DNA from: Mycobacterium botniense
GTDB lineage: Bacteria; Actinomycetota; Actinomycetes; Mycobacteriales; Mycobacteriaceae
NCBI RefSeq assembly: GCF_010723305.1
Contig: NZ_BLKW01000002.1
Span: 496,001 to 560,000, forward strand
Length of the DNA: 64,000 nt
Direction of reading: 5' to 3'
Part shown: positions 19,435-28,428 of the stretch, one piece after another
Numbering within the stretch: position 1 is the stretch's first letter
Layout: the number at the start of each line of letters is the position of its first letter
Made by a program: the position numbers and the translations under genes
The notes under the pieces: model-generated
Seen by the model: only the letters and a program-made list of their open reading frames with translations
What the model was told of the DNA's origin: nothing
Database searches by the model: none

Positions 19435-20292
19435 ATGGGTGCGGCCCCGTTCGATTACCTGGCGGCGCAGTCCGTCGAGCAAGCCTGTGCGATGTTGAGC
19501 GATGATCCTTCCGGCACAAAAGTTCTCGCAGGCGGGCAGAGCCTGATGCCGCTGCTGGTGCGCCGGCTGGCGCGGCCGCGCCGGCTGGTTGACATCACCC
19601 GGATCGCCGAGCTGCACACCATGGACGTGAGCTCCCGCGGCTGGCAGCTGGGCGCGGCGGTCACCCAGCGGACCGCGGAGCTGGCCGGCGCGCTGGCCGG
19701 CTTCGGTGTGCTCGCGCAGGCGCTGCCCCGCGTCGGCAAGGTCAGCACCCGCAACGTGGGAACGGTCTGCGGCAGCATCGCCCACGCCAATCCCGCCGCC
19801 GAATTGGGTGTCTGCCTGCTGACGCTGGGCGGAGAGGTCACCGCCACCTCGGCGGCGGGTTCCCGCTCCATTGCGGCTGAAGAGTTTTTCCTGGGCCCGC
19901 ACCGCACCGCGCTGCGAGCCGACGAATTGGTGTGCAGTGTCACGTTTTACCGGCCACCCGCGGGATCGGTGGGCTATTTCGACGAGGTCACGCTCCGCGG
20001 CGCCGGCGACACTCCGGTGATCAGCGTCGCAGTCAGCGGCCAGCTCCACGACGGCGAGCTGGGCGGGCTGCGGGTCGCGGTCGGCGGGGCCGGACAGCAG
20101 CCCGTGCTGGCACCGGCGGCGATCACCGCGGGGCTTGCCGGGCCCGACGACGCGGTCGGCGACGCCGCGCACAGTTTCGCAGCGCAGCTGCACTTCGCCG
20201 ACGACGCGCACGCCTCGGCGCAACACCGGCGCCGGCTGGCGGCCAACCTGGTGGCCCGACTGGTGCGCCGGCTGCGGAAGGAGCTGCCATGA
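19435..20292 (+). CDS. Molybdenum hydroxylase FAD-binding (medium) subunit
   Basis: 285-residue CoxM/CutM/NdhF-like subunit of a xanthine-dehydrogenase-family hydroxylase. The FAD pyrophosphate-binding motif AGGQSLMPLL lies near residues 32-41, and TRNVGTVCGSIAHANPAAELG is the second FAD motif. It passes electrons from the iron-sulfur subunit to an acceptor. The ATG follows the hydrolase stop with no spacer and the gene ends in ATGA with the iron-sulfur subunit. The order medium-small-large is that of CO dehydrogenase-type and nicotine/quinoline-type enzymes alike, so order does not identify the substrate. Confidence 0.92.
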   Translation: MGAAPFDYLAAQSVEQACAMLSDDPSGTKVLAGGQSLMPLLVRRLARPRRLVDITRIAELHTMDVSSRGWQLGAAVTQRTAELAGALAGFGVLAQALPRVGKVSTRNVGTVCGSIAHANPAAELGVCLLTLGGEVTATSAAGSRSIAAEEFFLGPHRTALRADELVCSVTFYRPPAGSVGYFDEVTLRGAGDTPVISVAVSGQLHDGELGGLRVAVGGAGQQPVLAPAAITAGLAGPDDAVGDAAHSFAAQLHFADDAHASAQHRRRLAANLVARLVRRLRKELP

Positions 20293-20795
20293 CCAGCGAG
20301 GTGACCATCACACTGCGGGTCAACGGGCGGCCCGTCACCGCGAGCGTGCCGGCACGGATGACGCTTGCCGACTTTGTGCGGGACCGGCTCCGGCTCACCG
20401 GAACACACCTGGGCTGCGGCCAGGGGCTGTGCGGCTGCTGCAATGTGCTGCTCGACGAGCGGTCGGTGCGGGCCTGCCTGCTGCTGGCCGTGCAAGCCGA
20501 CGGTAAAGATGTCGTGACCGTCGAAGGCATATCAGCGGCAACCGATTTCGACGACCATTCCAGTATTGCGGGGTGTCTGGTGCGCCACCACGCTCTGCAA
20601 TGCGGTTTCTGCACACCAGGATTCGTGGTGCTGCTGGCAGAGCTGCTGGCCGAGGTCGACCGGGGCGCCCGTCCCGCGCCGGCGGAGCTGCGGACCCGCC
20701 TGGCCGGGTGCCTGTGCCGCTGCACCGGCTACGCGCCGATTTTGGCCGCCGCCGAAGAACTGGTCGCCGCCAAGATCGTGGAGTGCAGCCGATGA
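20289..20795 (+). CDS. Molybdenum hydroxylase [2Fe-2S] (small) subunit
   Basis: 168-residue subunit with two [2Fe-2S] clusters. The N-terminal plant-ferredoxin-type cluster is GCGQGLCGCCNVLLD with a fourth Cys in RACLLL. The C-terminal helical domain has QCGFCTPGF and GCLCRCTGY. All eight ligands are present. The protein relays electrons from the molybdenum site to FAD. It overlaps both neighbours by four bases (ATGA), showing tight coupling. Confidence 0.94.
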   Translation: MTSEVTITLRVNGRPVTASVPARMTLADFVRDRLRLTGTHLGCGQGLCGCCNVLLDERSVRACLLLAVQADGKDVVTVEGISAATDFDDHSSIAGCLVRHHALQCGFCTPGFVVLLAELLAEVDRGARPAPAELRTRLAGCLCRCTGYAPILAAAEELVAAKIVECSR

Positions 20796-23152
20796 GCCCG
20801 GCCCGCCAGGTCGGTGGCAGCCCCGCAGGGCCGAATCTGCGGCGCCTGGCCGCCGGCGGGGGGCGTTATCTGGCCGATGAGTGCGCGGCCGGGGAACTGC
20901 ACCTGGTGGTGGTCCGCTCCCGCGAACCGCATGCCCGCATCTCGGTGGACACCCGGCGGGCCCGCGCCGCGCCCGGTGTGCATGCGGTGCTGGTCGGCGC
21001 GGACGTGCGCGGGGCCACCGAGCCGATGGGCATGATGTGGAACGCGCCGATCCAGGCCAGCGCGCCCACCTGGTGTCTGGCCGGTGACCGGGTCCGCTAT
21101 GTCGGCGAGCCGATCGCGGCCGTCATCGCCGATGACGCCTACCTGGCCGAGGACGCCGCGGAGCTGGTGGACGTCACCTATGACCCGCTGCCGGCGGTGG
21201 TCGAGGCGTCCGAGCAGAGCACTCCGCTGCTCTATGACGACTGGCCGGATAACGTCTTCGGGCGCACCCGGTTCGAGGCGGGCGACGCCGCCGCCGCGCT
21301 GGCCGGCGCCGCCGTGGTGGTGCGGGGCCGCTACACCAACAGCAGGGTGGCCGGGTTGTCGCTGGAGACCCGCGGGGTGCGGGCGGCCTGGGATATCGCC
21401 GGGCAGACCGTCACGGTGTGGACATCCACCCAGTCCCCGCATCAGGTGCGCGAGGCGCTGGCGACGTCGCTGCGCATCCCGCGCAGCCGCGTGCAGGTGC
21501 GCTGCCCCGACATCGGCGGGGCGTTCGGCAACAAGGCGTGCGCCTATATCGAGGAGATCCTGGTGGCGTTCGCGGCGCGGGTGGTGCGCCGCCCGGTGCG
21601 GTGGATCGAAGGCCGCAGCGAGGCGTTCCTCGCCACCGTGCACGGCCGCGGCACCGTCGTCGACCTCGAGCTGGGGTTCACCGCCGACGGCGTCATCTCG
21701 GGACTGCGGGCCACCGTGCTGTTGGATTGCGGCGCAACACCGTACATGGTGGGGTTGGGCACCGGGGTGGTCACCGCGGCGACGGTGCTGGGTCCGTACC
21801 GGATCGGTGACGCGCTCAGCGAGCTGGTGGCGGTGGTGACGAACAAGACACCCATCGGCGCCTACCGCGGATTCGGCATGCCCGAGGCCACCTTCGCCAT
21901 CGAGCGCGCGATGGACGAGGGCGCCCGGCTGCTGGGCATGGATCCGGTGACGATCCGGCACCGAAACCTGCTGCGCCCCGAGGAACTTCCGTACTGGACG
22001 GCGGCGATGATGTGCCTGGACAGCGGGCGCTACAGCGAGCTGCTGGATCTGGTGGCGGAGCGCATCGACTGGCAGCACACGCGCCGGGAAGCCGAGCAGG
22101 CGCGGGCCGCCGGCCGGCTGGTGGGCGTCGGGGTGGCCTGCTATCTGGAGGCGACGAATTTCGGGCCGTCGCTGACGGCGGCGATGATGGGGATCAGCAG
22201 CGCCGGGCACGACCGCGCCGTGGTGCGGGTGGACGCCTCGGGTCTGGTCACCGTGCTCACCGGTCAGATGCCGATGGGTCAGGGGCTGGACACGGTGCTC
22301 GCGCAGGTCGCCGCCGACGAGATCGGGGTGCCGCTGGAGGCGGTGGAGGTGATCTGCGGGGACACCGCGGCATGCCCCTACACCGGTTACGGCAGCGGCG
22401 GCAGCCGCGGGGCGGGGGTCTCCGGGTCAGCGGTGATGATGGCCGCGCGTGAAGTCCGCGAGCAGATGCTCGTGATCGCGGCTCACCTGCTGAACGCTGC
22501 CGACTCGGCGGTGCTGCGCGACGCCGACGGAGCGTTCACCGACACCTCGGGCCGCCGCGTGACCGTCGCCGAAGTGGCCGAAGCTGCCTATCGGGCAACG
22601 GATCTGCCCGACGGTGTGCAACCCGGCCTGGAAGCGGCCTACACCTATGACCCGCGGGGTTTCGCGTTCTCCTACGGCTCGGTGGCGGCGGTGGTCGAAA
22701 TCGACCCCGACACCGGCACGGTCACGGTGCAGCGGCTGGTGTTCGGCCACGACTGCGGTGTGCAGCTCAACCCGGCCAAGGTGGCGGGGCAGATCCTCGG
22801 CGGCGCGGCACAGGGGCTGGGCGCGGCGCTGTACGAGCAGCTGCCCTACAGCGCGGACGGCTATCCCGTGGTGCAGTCGCTGTGGGACTACTTCCCGCCG
22901 CTGCCGGCCAACATGCCGCCGGTCGAGCTCGTGCATTTGGAGACCCCCTCGCCGTTCTCCCTCAACGGCGCCAAGGGCACCGGCGAAAGCGGCGCCATCC
23001 CGATCCCCGCGGTGCTGGCCAACGCCATCCGCGACGCGCTGGGCGAGCACGCCGGCACCGTCGCCGACACCCTGCCCATCACCGCGGAACGGCTGCTCGA
23101 GGCGATCGAGACGACGCGCCGAAGCGCACCGGTCCGCATCGAAACCCGGTGA
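20792..23152 (+). CDS. Molybdenum hydroxylase molybdopterin-binding (large) subunit
   Basis: 786-residue xanthine-dehydrogenase-family catalytic subunit carrying molybdopterin cytosine dinucleotide. GGAFGNKACAY is the first cofactor loop. The active-site loop reads GAYRGFGMPEA, and the catalytic Glu is expected in AKGTGESGAIP near the C-terminus. The loop is not the AYRCSFR of form I CO dehydrogenase, so the common label 'aerobic CO dehydrogenase large chain' should not be used to claim CO oxidation. The family hydroxylates carbon next to nitrogen in N-heterocycles, or oxidises aldehydes. The amidohydrolase, F420-type oxidoreductase and alpha/beta hydrolase nearby fit ring hydroxylation followed by ring opening (inference). 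The ATG overlaps the upstream stop. Confidence 0.92.
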   Translation: MSPARQVGGSPAGPNLRRLAAGGGRYLADECAAGELHLVVVRSREPHARISVDTRRARAAPGVHAVLVGADVRGATEPMGMMWNAPIQASAPTWCLAGDRVRYVGEPIAAVIADDAYLAEDAAELVDVTYDPLPAVVEASEQSTPLLYDDWPDNVFGRTRFEAGDAAAALAGAAVVVRGRYTNSRVAGLSLETRGVRAAWDIAGQTVTVWTSTQSPHQVREALATSLRIPRSRVQVRCPDIGGAFGNKACAYIEEILVAFAARVVRRPVRWIEGRSEAFLATVHGRGTVVDLELGFTADGVISGLRATVLLDCGATPYMVGLGTGVVTAATVLGPYRIGDALSELVAVVTNKTPIGAYRGFGMPEATFAIERAMDEGARLLGMDPVTIRHRNLLRPEELPYWTAAMMCLDSGRYSELLDLVAERIDWQHTRREAEQARAAGRLVGVGVACYLEATNFGPSLTAAMMGISSAGHDRAVVRVDASGLVTVLTGQMPMGQGLDTVLAQVAADEIGVPLEAVEVICGDTAACPYTGYGSGGSRGAGVSGSAVMMAAREVREQMLVIAAHLLNAADSAVLRDADGAFTDTSGRRVTVAEVAEAAYRATDLPDGVQPGLEAAYTYDPRGFAFSYGSVAAVVEIDPDTGTVTVQRLVFGHDCGVQLNPAKVAGQILGGAAQGLGAALYEQLPYSADGYPVVQSLWDYFPPLPANMPPVELVHLETPSPFSLNGAKGTGESGAIPIPAVLANAIRDALGEHAGTVADTLPITAERLLEAIETTRRSAPVRIETR

Positions 23153-23173
23153 TCGACCAGTTCAGGAGGAATC

Positions 23174-23560
23174 GTGAAATACGTGTCCCAGCAATGGCTG
23201 GACCGCCAGCGCGAACTGCAGCAGAGCTTTCAGCACCGCCCCGGCGCGTCGGCGCGGGTGCAGTACCGGCTCACCGGTGTCCCTGACGGCGAGGACATCT
23301 GCTATTACGCCGACGTGCAGGACGGCCGCATCGTCGAGCAGCGGCTCGGCGAAGACCCGCGCGCCGACGGGACGATGACGGCGTCCTACGCCGACTCGGT
23401 GGCAATGTTGCGCGGTGAGCTGGCCCCGACCAAGGCGTTCATGGAGGGCCGCATCACGATCAGCGGTAATGTGGCCAAGCTGGCGACGCTCATGCCGATC
23501 ACGCAGACCGCCGAATACCGCGACCACTACGCCGCGCTGCTCGCCGAGACCGAGTTCTGA
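23174..23560 (+). CDS. SCP2 sterol-binding domain protein
   Basis: 128-residue protein made of a single SCP2-like domain. VQYRLTGVPDGEDICYYADVQDGR is the beta-sheet part when split over its strands. The helix-turn ADGTMTASYADSVAMLRGEL and the C-terminal AFMEGRITISGNVAKLATL motif are characteristic. SCP2 domains bind lipids, sterols or acyl-CoAs in a hydrophobic tunnel. The start is a GTG with a strong AGGAGG (23164-23169). It follows the molybdenum large subunit by 21 bases. Such a carrier in a hydroxylase operon suggests a hydrophobic substrate or intermediate, which is inference. Confidence 0.85.
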   Translation: MKYVSQQWLDRQRELQQSFQHRPGASARVQYRLTGVPDGEDICYYADVQDGRIVEQRLGEDPRADGTMTASYADSVAMLRGELAPTKAFMEGRITISGNVAKLATLMPITQTAEYRDHYAALLAETEF

Positions 23561-23594
23561 TGCTGCCCCGGGCCGGCGCCGAAGCGGTGTGGGG

Positions 23595-24515
23595 ATGACG
23601 CTGTCGTTGCTGGCCCGCGACCCCGGCAGCGGTGCGCTCGGGGTGGCCACCCAGTCGCATTTTTTCGGTGCGGGCGCCACGGTGCCCTGGGCCCAGGCCG
23701 GTGTCGGGGTGGTGGCGACCCAGGCCATCGCCGAGCGGTCCTATGGCCCACGGATTTTGGCGGCGCTGCGCCGGGGTGTTTCGGCCAGCCGGGCGCTTGC
23801 GCCGCTGCTGGAGGCCGACCCGGCGCGCGAGCTGCGGCAAGTGGCCTGCCTGGATGCGGTGGGCGGGGTGGGGATCCACACCGGGACACGGTGTCTGCCT
23901 GCCGCCGGCGCGGCGACCGAGGGGTGCGCCGCGGCGGTGGGAAATATGCTCGAGCGCCCCGCCGTGCTCGATGCGATGCTGCAGGGCTTTCACCGGGCGC
24001 CAGGCGATCTGGCGCATCGCCTGGTGGCCGGCCTGCGCGGCGGCGAGCAGGCCGGCGGCGACATCCGGGGCCGTCAGTCGGCCGCGCTGCTGGTGGTGTC
24101 GGGTGAGCGCGGCGACGCCCCGTGGGAGGGGGTGATCCATGACCTGCGCGTCGACGATCACCCCGATCCGGTCGGTGAGCTTGCCCGCCTCGTCGACCTC
24201 GCCGACGCGTTCCGCCACCTGTCGCAGGTGGTGTTCGACCCGGACGGCCCGGTTTTCGGCGAAAGCGTATCCGATGACGAATTCGCTGCTGCGGCACAAT
24301 CGTTAGCGCAGGCCGACCAGGTTTTGGGCAGCAACCCGGAAGCCGCCTGGTGGTCGGCGGTGCTGCACGCGCGCCGGGGCCGGTTCGCCGACGCCCGACG
24401 GCTGCTGGCCGGGGCGGCCCGGCGCAACCCGCGGCTGCCGCGGCTGGTGGCCGGTCTGGTCGAGGCGGGGATCGTCACCGCCGAGCAGGCGGCGCGCTGG
24501 TCGGGCCGGCGGTGA
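23595..24515 (+). CDS. DUF1028 protein (Ntn-hydrolase-like fold)
   Basis: 306-residue protein whose N-terminal about 210 residues match DUF1028: MTLSLLARDPGSGALGVATQSHF, read in its two strands, then GATVPWAQAGVGVVATQA and HTGTRCLPAAG. The C-terminal part (from about residue 225) is Ala/Arg-rich and helical, ending in a putative tetratricopeptide-like pair. DUF1028 belongs to the Ntn-hydrolase superfamily and has no assigned reaction. The ATG is preferred over a larger open frame that runs into the SCP2 gene. It ends the plus-strand catabolic cluster and is convergent with paaK, 12 bases away. Confidence 0.8.
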   Translation: MTLSLLARDPGSGALGVATQSHFFGAGATVPWAQAGVGVVATQAIAERSYGPRILAALRRGVSASRALAPLLEADPARELRQVACLDAVGGVGIHTGTRCLPAAGAATEGCAAAVGNMLERPAVLDAMLQGFHRAPGDLAHRLVAGLRGGEQAGGDIRGRQSAALLVVSGERGDAPWEGVIHDLRVDDHPDPVGELARLVDLADAFRHLSQVVFDPDGPVFGESVSDDEFAAAAQSLAQADQVLGSNPEAAWWSAVLHARRGRFADARRLLAGAARRNPRLPRLVAGLVEAGIVTAEQAARWSGRR

Positions 24516-24527
24516 GTGCGGCCGGCC

Positions 24528-25862
24528 TCAGCCCGCGGCGTGGCCCCGGCGATCGAGGATGCGGCTGGCCTTGCCGTCGCAGCGGCCCAGCGCGCCCGTG
24601 GCCAGCACGGTCACCTCGACGCTGACCCCGATGCGGCTTTTGACTTGGGCGGCCAGCGCGTCGGCGGCGGCCCGCGCGTGCCGGGGCGAGACGCCGCGGC
24701 GGGTTTCCACCCGGATGGTCAGCTCGTCGAGCTGCCCGCGCCGGTCCAGTACGCACTGAAATTGCGGGGCCAGCACCCGATGACCCAGGATGAGTTCCTC
24801 GATCTGGGTGGGAAACACGTTCACGCCGCGCACGATCATCATGTCGTCGCAGCGGCCGCTGATTCTTTTCAGCCGCCGCATGCTGCGCGCGGTGCCCGGC
24901 AGCAGCGCGGTCAAATCACGGGTGCGGTAGCGGATCACCGGGAATGCTTCTTTGGTCAGCGAGGTCAGCACCAGCTCGCCCACGGTGCCGTCCGGCAACC
25001 GCTCGCCGGTGTGCGGGTCGACGATCTCCGGGTAGAAGTGGTCTTCCCAAATATGAGGGCCGTCTTTGGTTTCCACGCATTCCTGGGCCACGCCGGGGCC
25101 GATCACCTCGGACAGACCGTAGATGTCGACGGCGTCGATACCGGCGCGGCGTTCCAGTTCGCCGCGCATGTGTTCGGTCCAGGGTTCGGCGCCGAATATC
25201 CCGACCCGCAGCGAGCTGCCGGCCGGGTCGACGCCGGCGGCCTCCATGGCGTCGAGGATGGTCAGCATGTAGGAGGGGGTGACCATGATGGCGTCGGGCC
25301 GGAAGTCGCCGATCAGCTGGACTTGGCGTTCGGTCATGCCCCCTGACATCGGGATCACCGTGCAACCGAGTCGTTCCGCCCCGTAGTGCGCGCCGATGCC
25401 GCCGGTGAAAAGCCCGTAGCCGTAGGCGATGTGGACTTTGTCGCCGGGCCGCACCCCGGCGGCGCGCAGCGAGCGGGCCACCAGGCCTGCCCAGGTGCTG
25501 ATATCGGCGTCGGTGTAGCCCACCACGGTGGGCTGCCCGGTGGTGCCCGACGACGCGTGCACCCGGCGCACCCGGGCCTGGGGCACCGCCAGCATCCCGA
25601 ACGGGTAGTTGGCCCGCAGGTCAGCTTTGGTGGTGAACGGGAATTGCGCCAGGTCCTCGAGGGTGCGCAGATCGTCGGGGTGCACACCCCGCGCGTCGAA
25701 CGCCGCCCGGTAGTGCGCGACGTTTCGGTATGCGTGCGCCAGCGACCATTTCAGTCGCTGCAGCTGCAGCGCGGCGAGCTCGTCGCGCGACGCGGTTTCG
25801 ATCGGTTCCAGCTCCCCGGGTGATCGGGTCCCGCAGGTGGGATCACCGATGTGGCTCATCAT
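24528..25862 (-). CDS. paaK: Phenylacetate-CoA ligase
   Basis: 444-residue adenylate-forming enzyme that activates phenylacetate to phenylacetyl-CoA at the expense of ATP, the entry step of the paa pathway. The P-loop-like A3 motif is HASSGTTGQPTVVGYT; DIYGLSEVIGPGVA and YRTRDLTALLPG are the A5 and A7 regions. The C-terminal adenylation Lys lies in GRCDGKASRILDRR. Two adjacent ATG codons follow GGAGGAG; the second has the better spacing. It is the last gene of the paaG-A-B-C-D-E-K run, 26 bases after paaE. Confidence 0.95.
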   Translation of the reverse strand: MMSHIGDPTCGTRSPGELEPIETASRDELAALQLQRLKWSLAHAYRNVAHYRAAFDARGVHPDDLRTLEDLAQFPFTTKADLRANYPFGMLAVPQARVRRVHASSGTTGQPTVVGYTDADISTWAGLVARSLRAAGVRPGDKVHIAYGYGLFTGGIGAHYGAERLGCTVIPMSGGMTERQVQLIGDFRPDAIMVTPSYMLTILDAMEAAGVDPAGSSLRVGIFGAEPWTEHMRGELERRAGIDAVDIYGLSEVIGPGVAQECVETKDGPHIWEDHFYPEIVDPHTGERLPDGTVGELVLTSLTKEAFPVIRYRTRDLTALLPGTARSMRRLKRISGRCDDMMIVRGVNVFPTQIEELILGHRVLAPQFQCVLDRRGQLDELTIRVETRRGVSPRHARAAADALAAQVKSRIGVSVEVTVLATGALGRCDGKASRILDRRGHAAG

Positions 25863-25888
25863 GGCTCCTCCGCTGGCCGCAGGGCCGG

Positions 25889-26968
25889 TTAGGCGTCAAA
25901 GTCGACGGTGAGGGTGTCGCTGCGCGGAAAGGATTGGCAGGTCAGCACGAAACCGGCTGCCACTTCGTCGTTTTCCAGGGCGAAGTTGCGCCGCATCTCG
26001 ACCTCCCCGGCGGTGATCTTGGCGCGGCAGGTGCCGCACACTCCCCCTTTGCAGGCGAACGGCAGGTCGTCGCGCACACGCTGCGCGGCGTCGAGCACGC
26101 TGAGCTGCCGCGGCAGCGTGTGGGTGCTCACCCGGCCGTCGACGATAATCGTGACCCGGCTGCTGGGCCCGCTGAGCTGCTCGTCGTGGTGCCGAAATGG
26201 TGGTGGCGCAACACTTTCGACGAAGAACAGTTCACGGTGCACCCGTTCGCGGGGGACGTTCAGCTCGCGCAGCACCTGCTGCGCCGCGTCGACCATGCCC
26301 AGCGGACCGCACAACCAGACATGGTCGACAGCGCCGACCGGGACCAGCCGGCGCAGCAGCGTGCGCAGCCGTGCGGCGTCCAGGCGCCCGCAGAACAGCT
26401 CCGCGCCGCGGGCTTCCCGGGACAGCACATGAACCAGTTGCAGCCGTGCCGGGAAGCGGTCTTTCAGCTCGGCGAGCTCGTCGACGAACATCGCGGAGTT
26501 GACGCTGCGGTTGCCGTACAACAGGGTGACGTGCGTGCCGGGATGTGTCAGCACCGACGCGGTGATCGACAGGATCGGGGTGATCCCGGATCCGGCGGCG
26601 ATCGCGAGGTGCCGGGCGGCGGTGCCCGGGTCGGCGGTGAAGGTGCCCGCCGGTGGGGCCACCTCGACCTCGTCGCCGGGACGCACCTCGCGCACCAGCC
26701 ACGGCGACAGCGATCCGCCGGGCACTTCGCGCACCCCGATACGCAGCGGGGCGCCCCTCGGCGCGCAGATGGAGTAGGTGCGGCGCTGCTGGGTTCCGCT
26801 CTTGCGCACCGTCACCGACTGTCCGGGTGAGAACGCGAAATCGGCTCGCAGCGCGGGGGGAACGTCGAACGTGATCGCCGCGGCGTCGTCGCACAGCCGC
26901 TGCACCGCGGCCACCGGCAAGCGGTGAAACACCGGCGCGCCGCGGCGTGCACGTGTTGCGGTGCTCAC
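25889..26968 (-). CDS. paaE: Phenylacetyl-CoA epoxidase reductase subunit
   Basis: 359-residue reductase that carries electrons from NADPH to the PaaA diiron site. The N-terminal ferredoxin-NADP reductase part has the FAD motif RRTYSICAP and the NADP-binding AAGSGITPILSI. The C-terminal ferredoxin domain has CKGGVCGTCRAK plus a distal Cys in LTCQSFP, giving the four [2Fe-2S] ligands. The GTG start uses AAGGAG eight bases upstream, located within the end of paaD; one base separates the two genes. Confidence 0.96.
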   Translation of the reverse strand: MSTATRARRGAPVFHRLPVAAVQRLCDDAAAITFDVPPALRADFAFSPGQSVTVRKSGTQQRRTYSICAPRGAPLRIGVREVPGGSLSPWLVREVRPGDEVEVAPPAGTFTADPGTAARHLAIAAGSGITPILSITASVLTHPGTHVTLLYGNRSVNSAMFVDELAELKDRFPARLQLVHVLSREARGAELFCGRLDAARLRTLLRRLVPVGAVDHVWLCGPLGMVDAAQQVLRELNVPRERVHRELFFVESVAPPPFRHHDEQLSGPSSRVTIIVDGRVSTHTLPRQLSVLDAAQRVRDDLPFACKGGVCGTCRAKITAGEVEMRRNFALENDEVAAGFVLTCQSFPRSDTLTVDFDA

Positions 26969-26969
26969 C

Positions 26970-27488
26970 TCAAATCTCCTTGACCCGCGCGAACGGCTCT
27001 TTGCAGCAGCGACATTGGTGCGCCGAGGTGCACAGTGTCGCGCCGAACATCGACAGCATCGTGGTGTCGGCTGACCCGCAATGCGGACAGTGCGCGGTGG
27101 GCGGGCCCGGGTTCAGCCGCAGCGGTACCGGACCGCCGCGGGGCGCCGGGCCCGGCGGGGCGATCCCGTACTGGGCGAGTTTGCGCCGCCCGTGCTCGCT
27201 GATCCAGTCCGAGCTCCACGGCGGTGTCAGCGCGGTGCGGATCGCCACGCTGTGAAACCCGGCCCGGGCCAGCGCCCGCCGCAGCTCGGCCCGGATGGCG
27301 GCCAGCGCCGGGCACCCGGTGTAGGTGGGGGTGATGGTCACCTCCACCGCGCCGTCGTCGGCGCAGCGCACGTCACGCAACACCCCGAGGTCGGCCAGCG
27401 TCAGCACGGGAAGCTCCGGGTCGGTCACGGCGGCGGCTGCCCGCCACGCGCGTTGCTGCGCCGCGGTATCGGCGGTCATCGGGTTCAC
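26970..27488 (-). CDS. paaD: Phenylacetyl-CoA epoxidase assembly protein PaaD
   Basis: 172-residue MIP18/DUF59-type protein required for maturation of the epoxidase metal centre. The N-terminal DUF59 core reads VTDPELPVLTLADLGVLRDV and TPTYTGCPAL. The C-terminal extension contains CPHCGS and later paired cysteines QCRCCKEPF, a small zinc-ribbon-like unit seen in PaaD. GTG codons at 27491 and 27488 are both possible; the second overlaps the paaC stop as GTGA and is preferred. Confidence 0.94.
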   Translation of the reverse strand: MNPMTADTAAQQRAWRAAAAVTDPELPVLTLADLGVLRDVRCADDGAVEVTITPTYTGCPALAAIRAELRRALARAGFHSVAIRTALTPPWSSDWISEHGRRKLAQYGIAPPGPAPRGGPVPLRLNPGPPTAHCPHCGSADTTMLSMFGATLCTSAHQCRCCKEPFARVKEI

Positions 27489-28402
27489 CACCGCCCCAAC
27501 GGGTGGGCCCGGGCCAGCGACTGCATCTCGGCGAGCAGCAGGCCCATCGCCTCGGTGTGCACACCGTCGCGCCCGGTCCGCCTGCCCGGGGCCGCCTTGG
27601 GGCGCAGCGGCGGAACGTTCAACCCGGCGGCGGGAAACACCTCGGCGCTCACCGCGTCGAACTCGCTGCGCAGCGTGGCCGGGTCGACACCGACACCGGC
27701 TGCGGCGAGCCGGGTTTCAACCGGGTGCGCGGTGAACAGTTCAGCGACGTAGGGCCACACCACGCGCAACGCGGCCTCCACACGACCGCGTGATTCCGCG
27801 GTGCCGCACGCCAAAACGATCAGCCACCGGGCGGCGTAGTCACGGTGGTAGGCGACCTCGGGCACGCCTTTGGCCGCGGCGGCGGCCAGCACCGGGTCCC
27901 GGCTTTCGCGTAGCTTGTCCAGCAGGGCCAGCCGGAAGGTGGCGAACGCCAGCAGCCGCACGATGGTGCGCGCGAAGTCGCCGTTGTCCAGCTCCACCAG
28001 CCGCACGTTGCGGAACTGCGGCTCGTCGCGGAAGAACGCCAGCGCATCCTCGGCGGCCGCCGGCGACCCGTCGGGAAGCACGGGCAGCACCGCCGGGTGG
28101 GCGGCGGCGGCGCGGGACAGCAGCAGGCGGGCCTGGCCGAGCAGATCCAGGCCGATATTGGCCAGCGCGACTTCCTCTTCGAGTTCGGGGGCGCGGGTGA
28201 TCCACTGGGTGAGCCGCTGCGCGGCGATCAGCGCGTCGTCGCCGAGCATCAGGCAATAGGCGGCGAGGTCGGCCGGGTCCACGCCGGCGGGCAGGGTGGT
28301 GTCCACGCCGTCCAGCGGGTCGTGAAAAGCGGTGCCGAACGCCCACTGGTCGCCGGCGTCGACGTCGACGAGTCCGGCGTAGGCCGAGTCGTGTTCACTC
28401 AT
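27485..28402 (-). CDS. paaC: Phenylacetyl-CoA epoxidase structural subunit PaaC
   Basis: 305-residue ferritin-like helical protein that forms the PaaAC heterodimer. The segments ITRAPELEEEVALANIGLDLLGQ, broken across two helices, and RDEPQFRNVRLVELDNGDFA are highly typical, as is VAYHRDYAARWLIVLACGT. PaaC keeps the fold but not a full diiron ligand set; it stabilises PaaA. The ATG has AGGA seven bases upstream; a TTG two codons earlier is less likely. Confidence 0.95.
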   Translation of the reverse strand: MSEHDSAYAGLVDVDAGDQWAFGTAFHDPLDGVDTTLPAGVDPADLAAYCLMLGDDALIAAQRLTQWITRAPELEEEVALANIGLDLLGQARLLLSRAAAAHPAVLPVLPDGSPAAAEDALAFFRDEPQFRNVRLVELDNGDFARTIVRLLAFATFRLALLDKLRESRDPVLAAAAAKGVPEVAYHRDYAARWLIVLACGTAESRGRVEAALRVVWPYVAELFTAHPVETRLAAAGVGVDPATLRSEFDAVSAEVFPAAGLNVPPLRPKAAPGRRTGRDGVHTEAMGLLLAEMQSLARAHPLGRW

Positions 28403-28428
28403 GGTCAATCCTGTTGCCGTGCAGGCGG

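Noticed and set aside
19435..23152. Aerobic carbon monoxide dehydrogenase (coxMSL)
   Set aside because: Subunit order fits, but the large-subunit loop is AYRGFG rather than AYRCSFR and no coxG/coxD maturation genes are seen.
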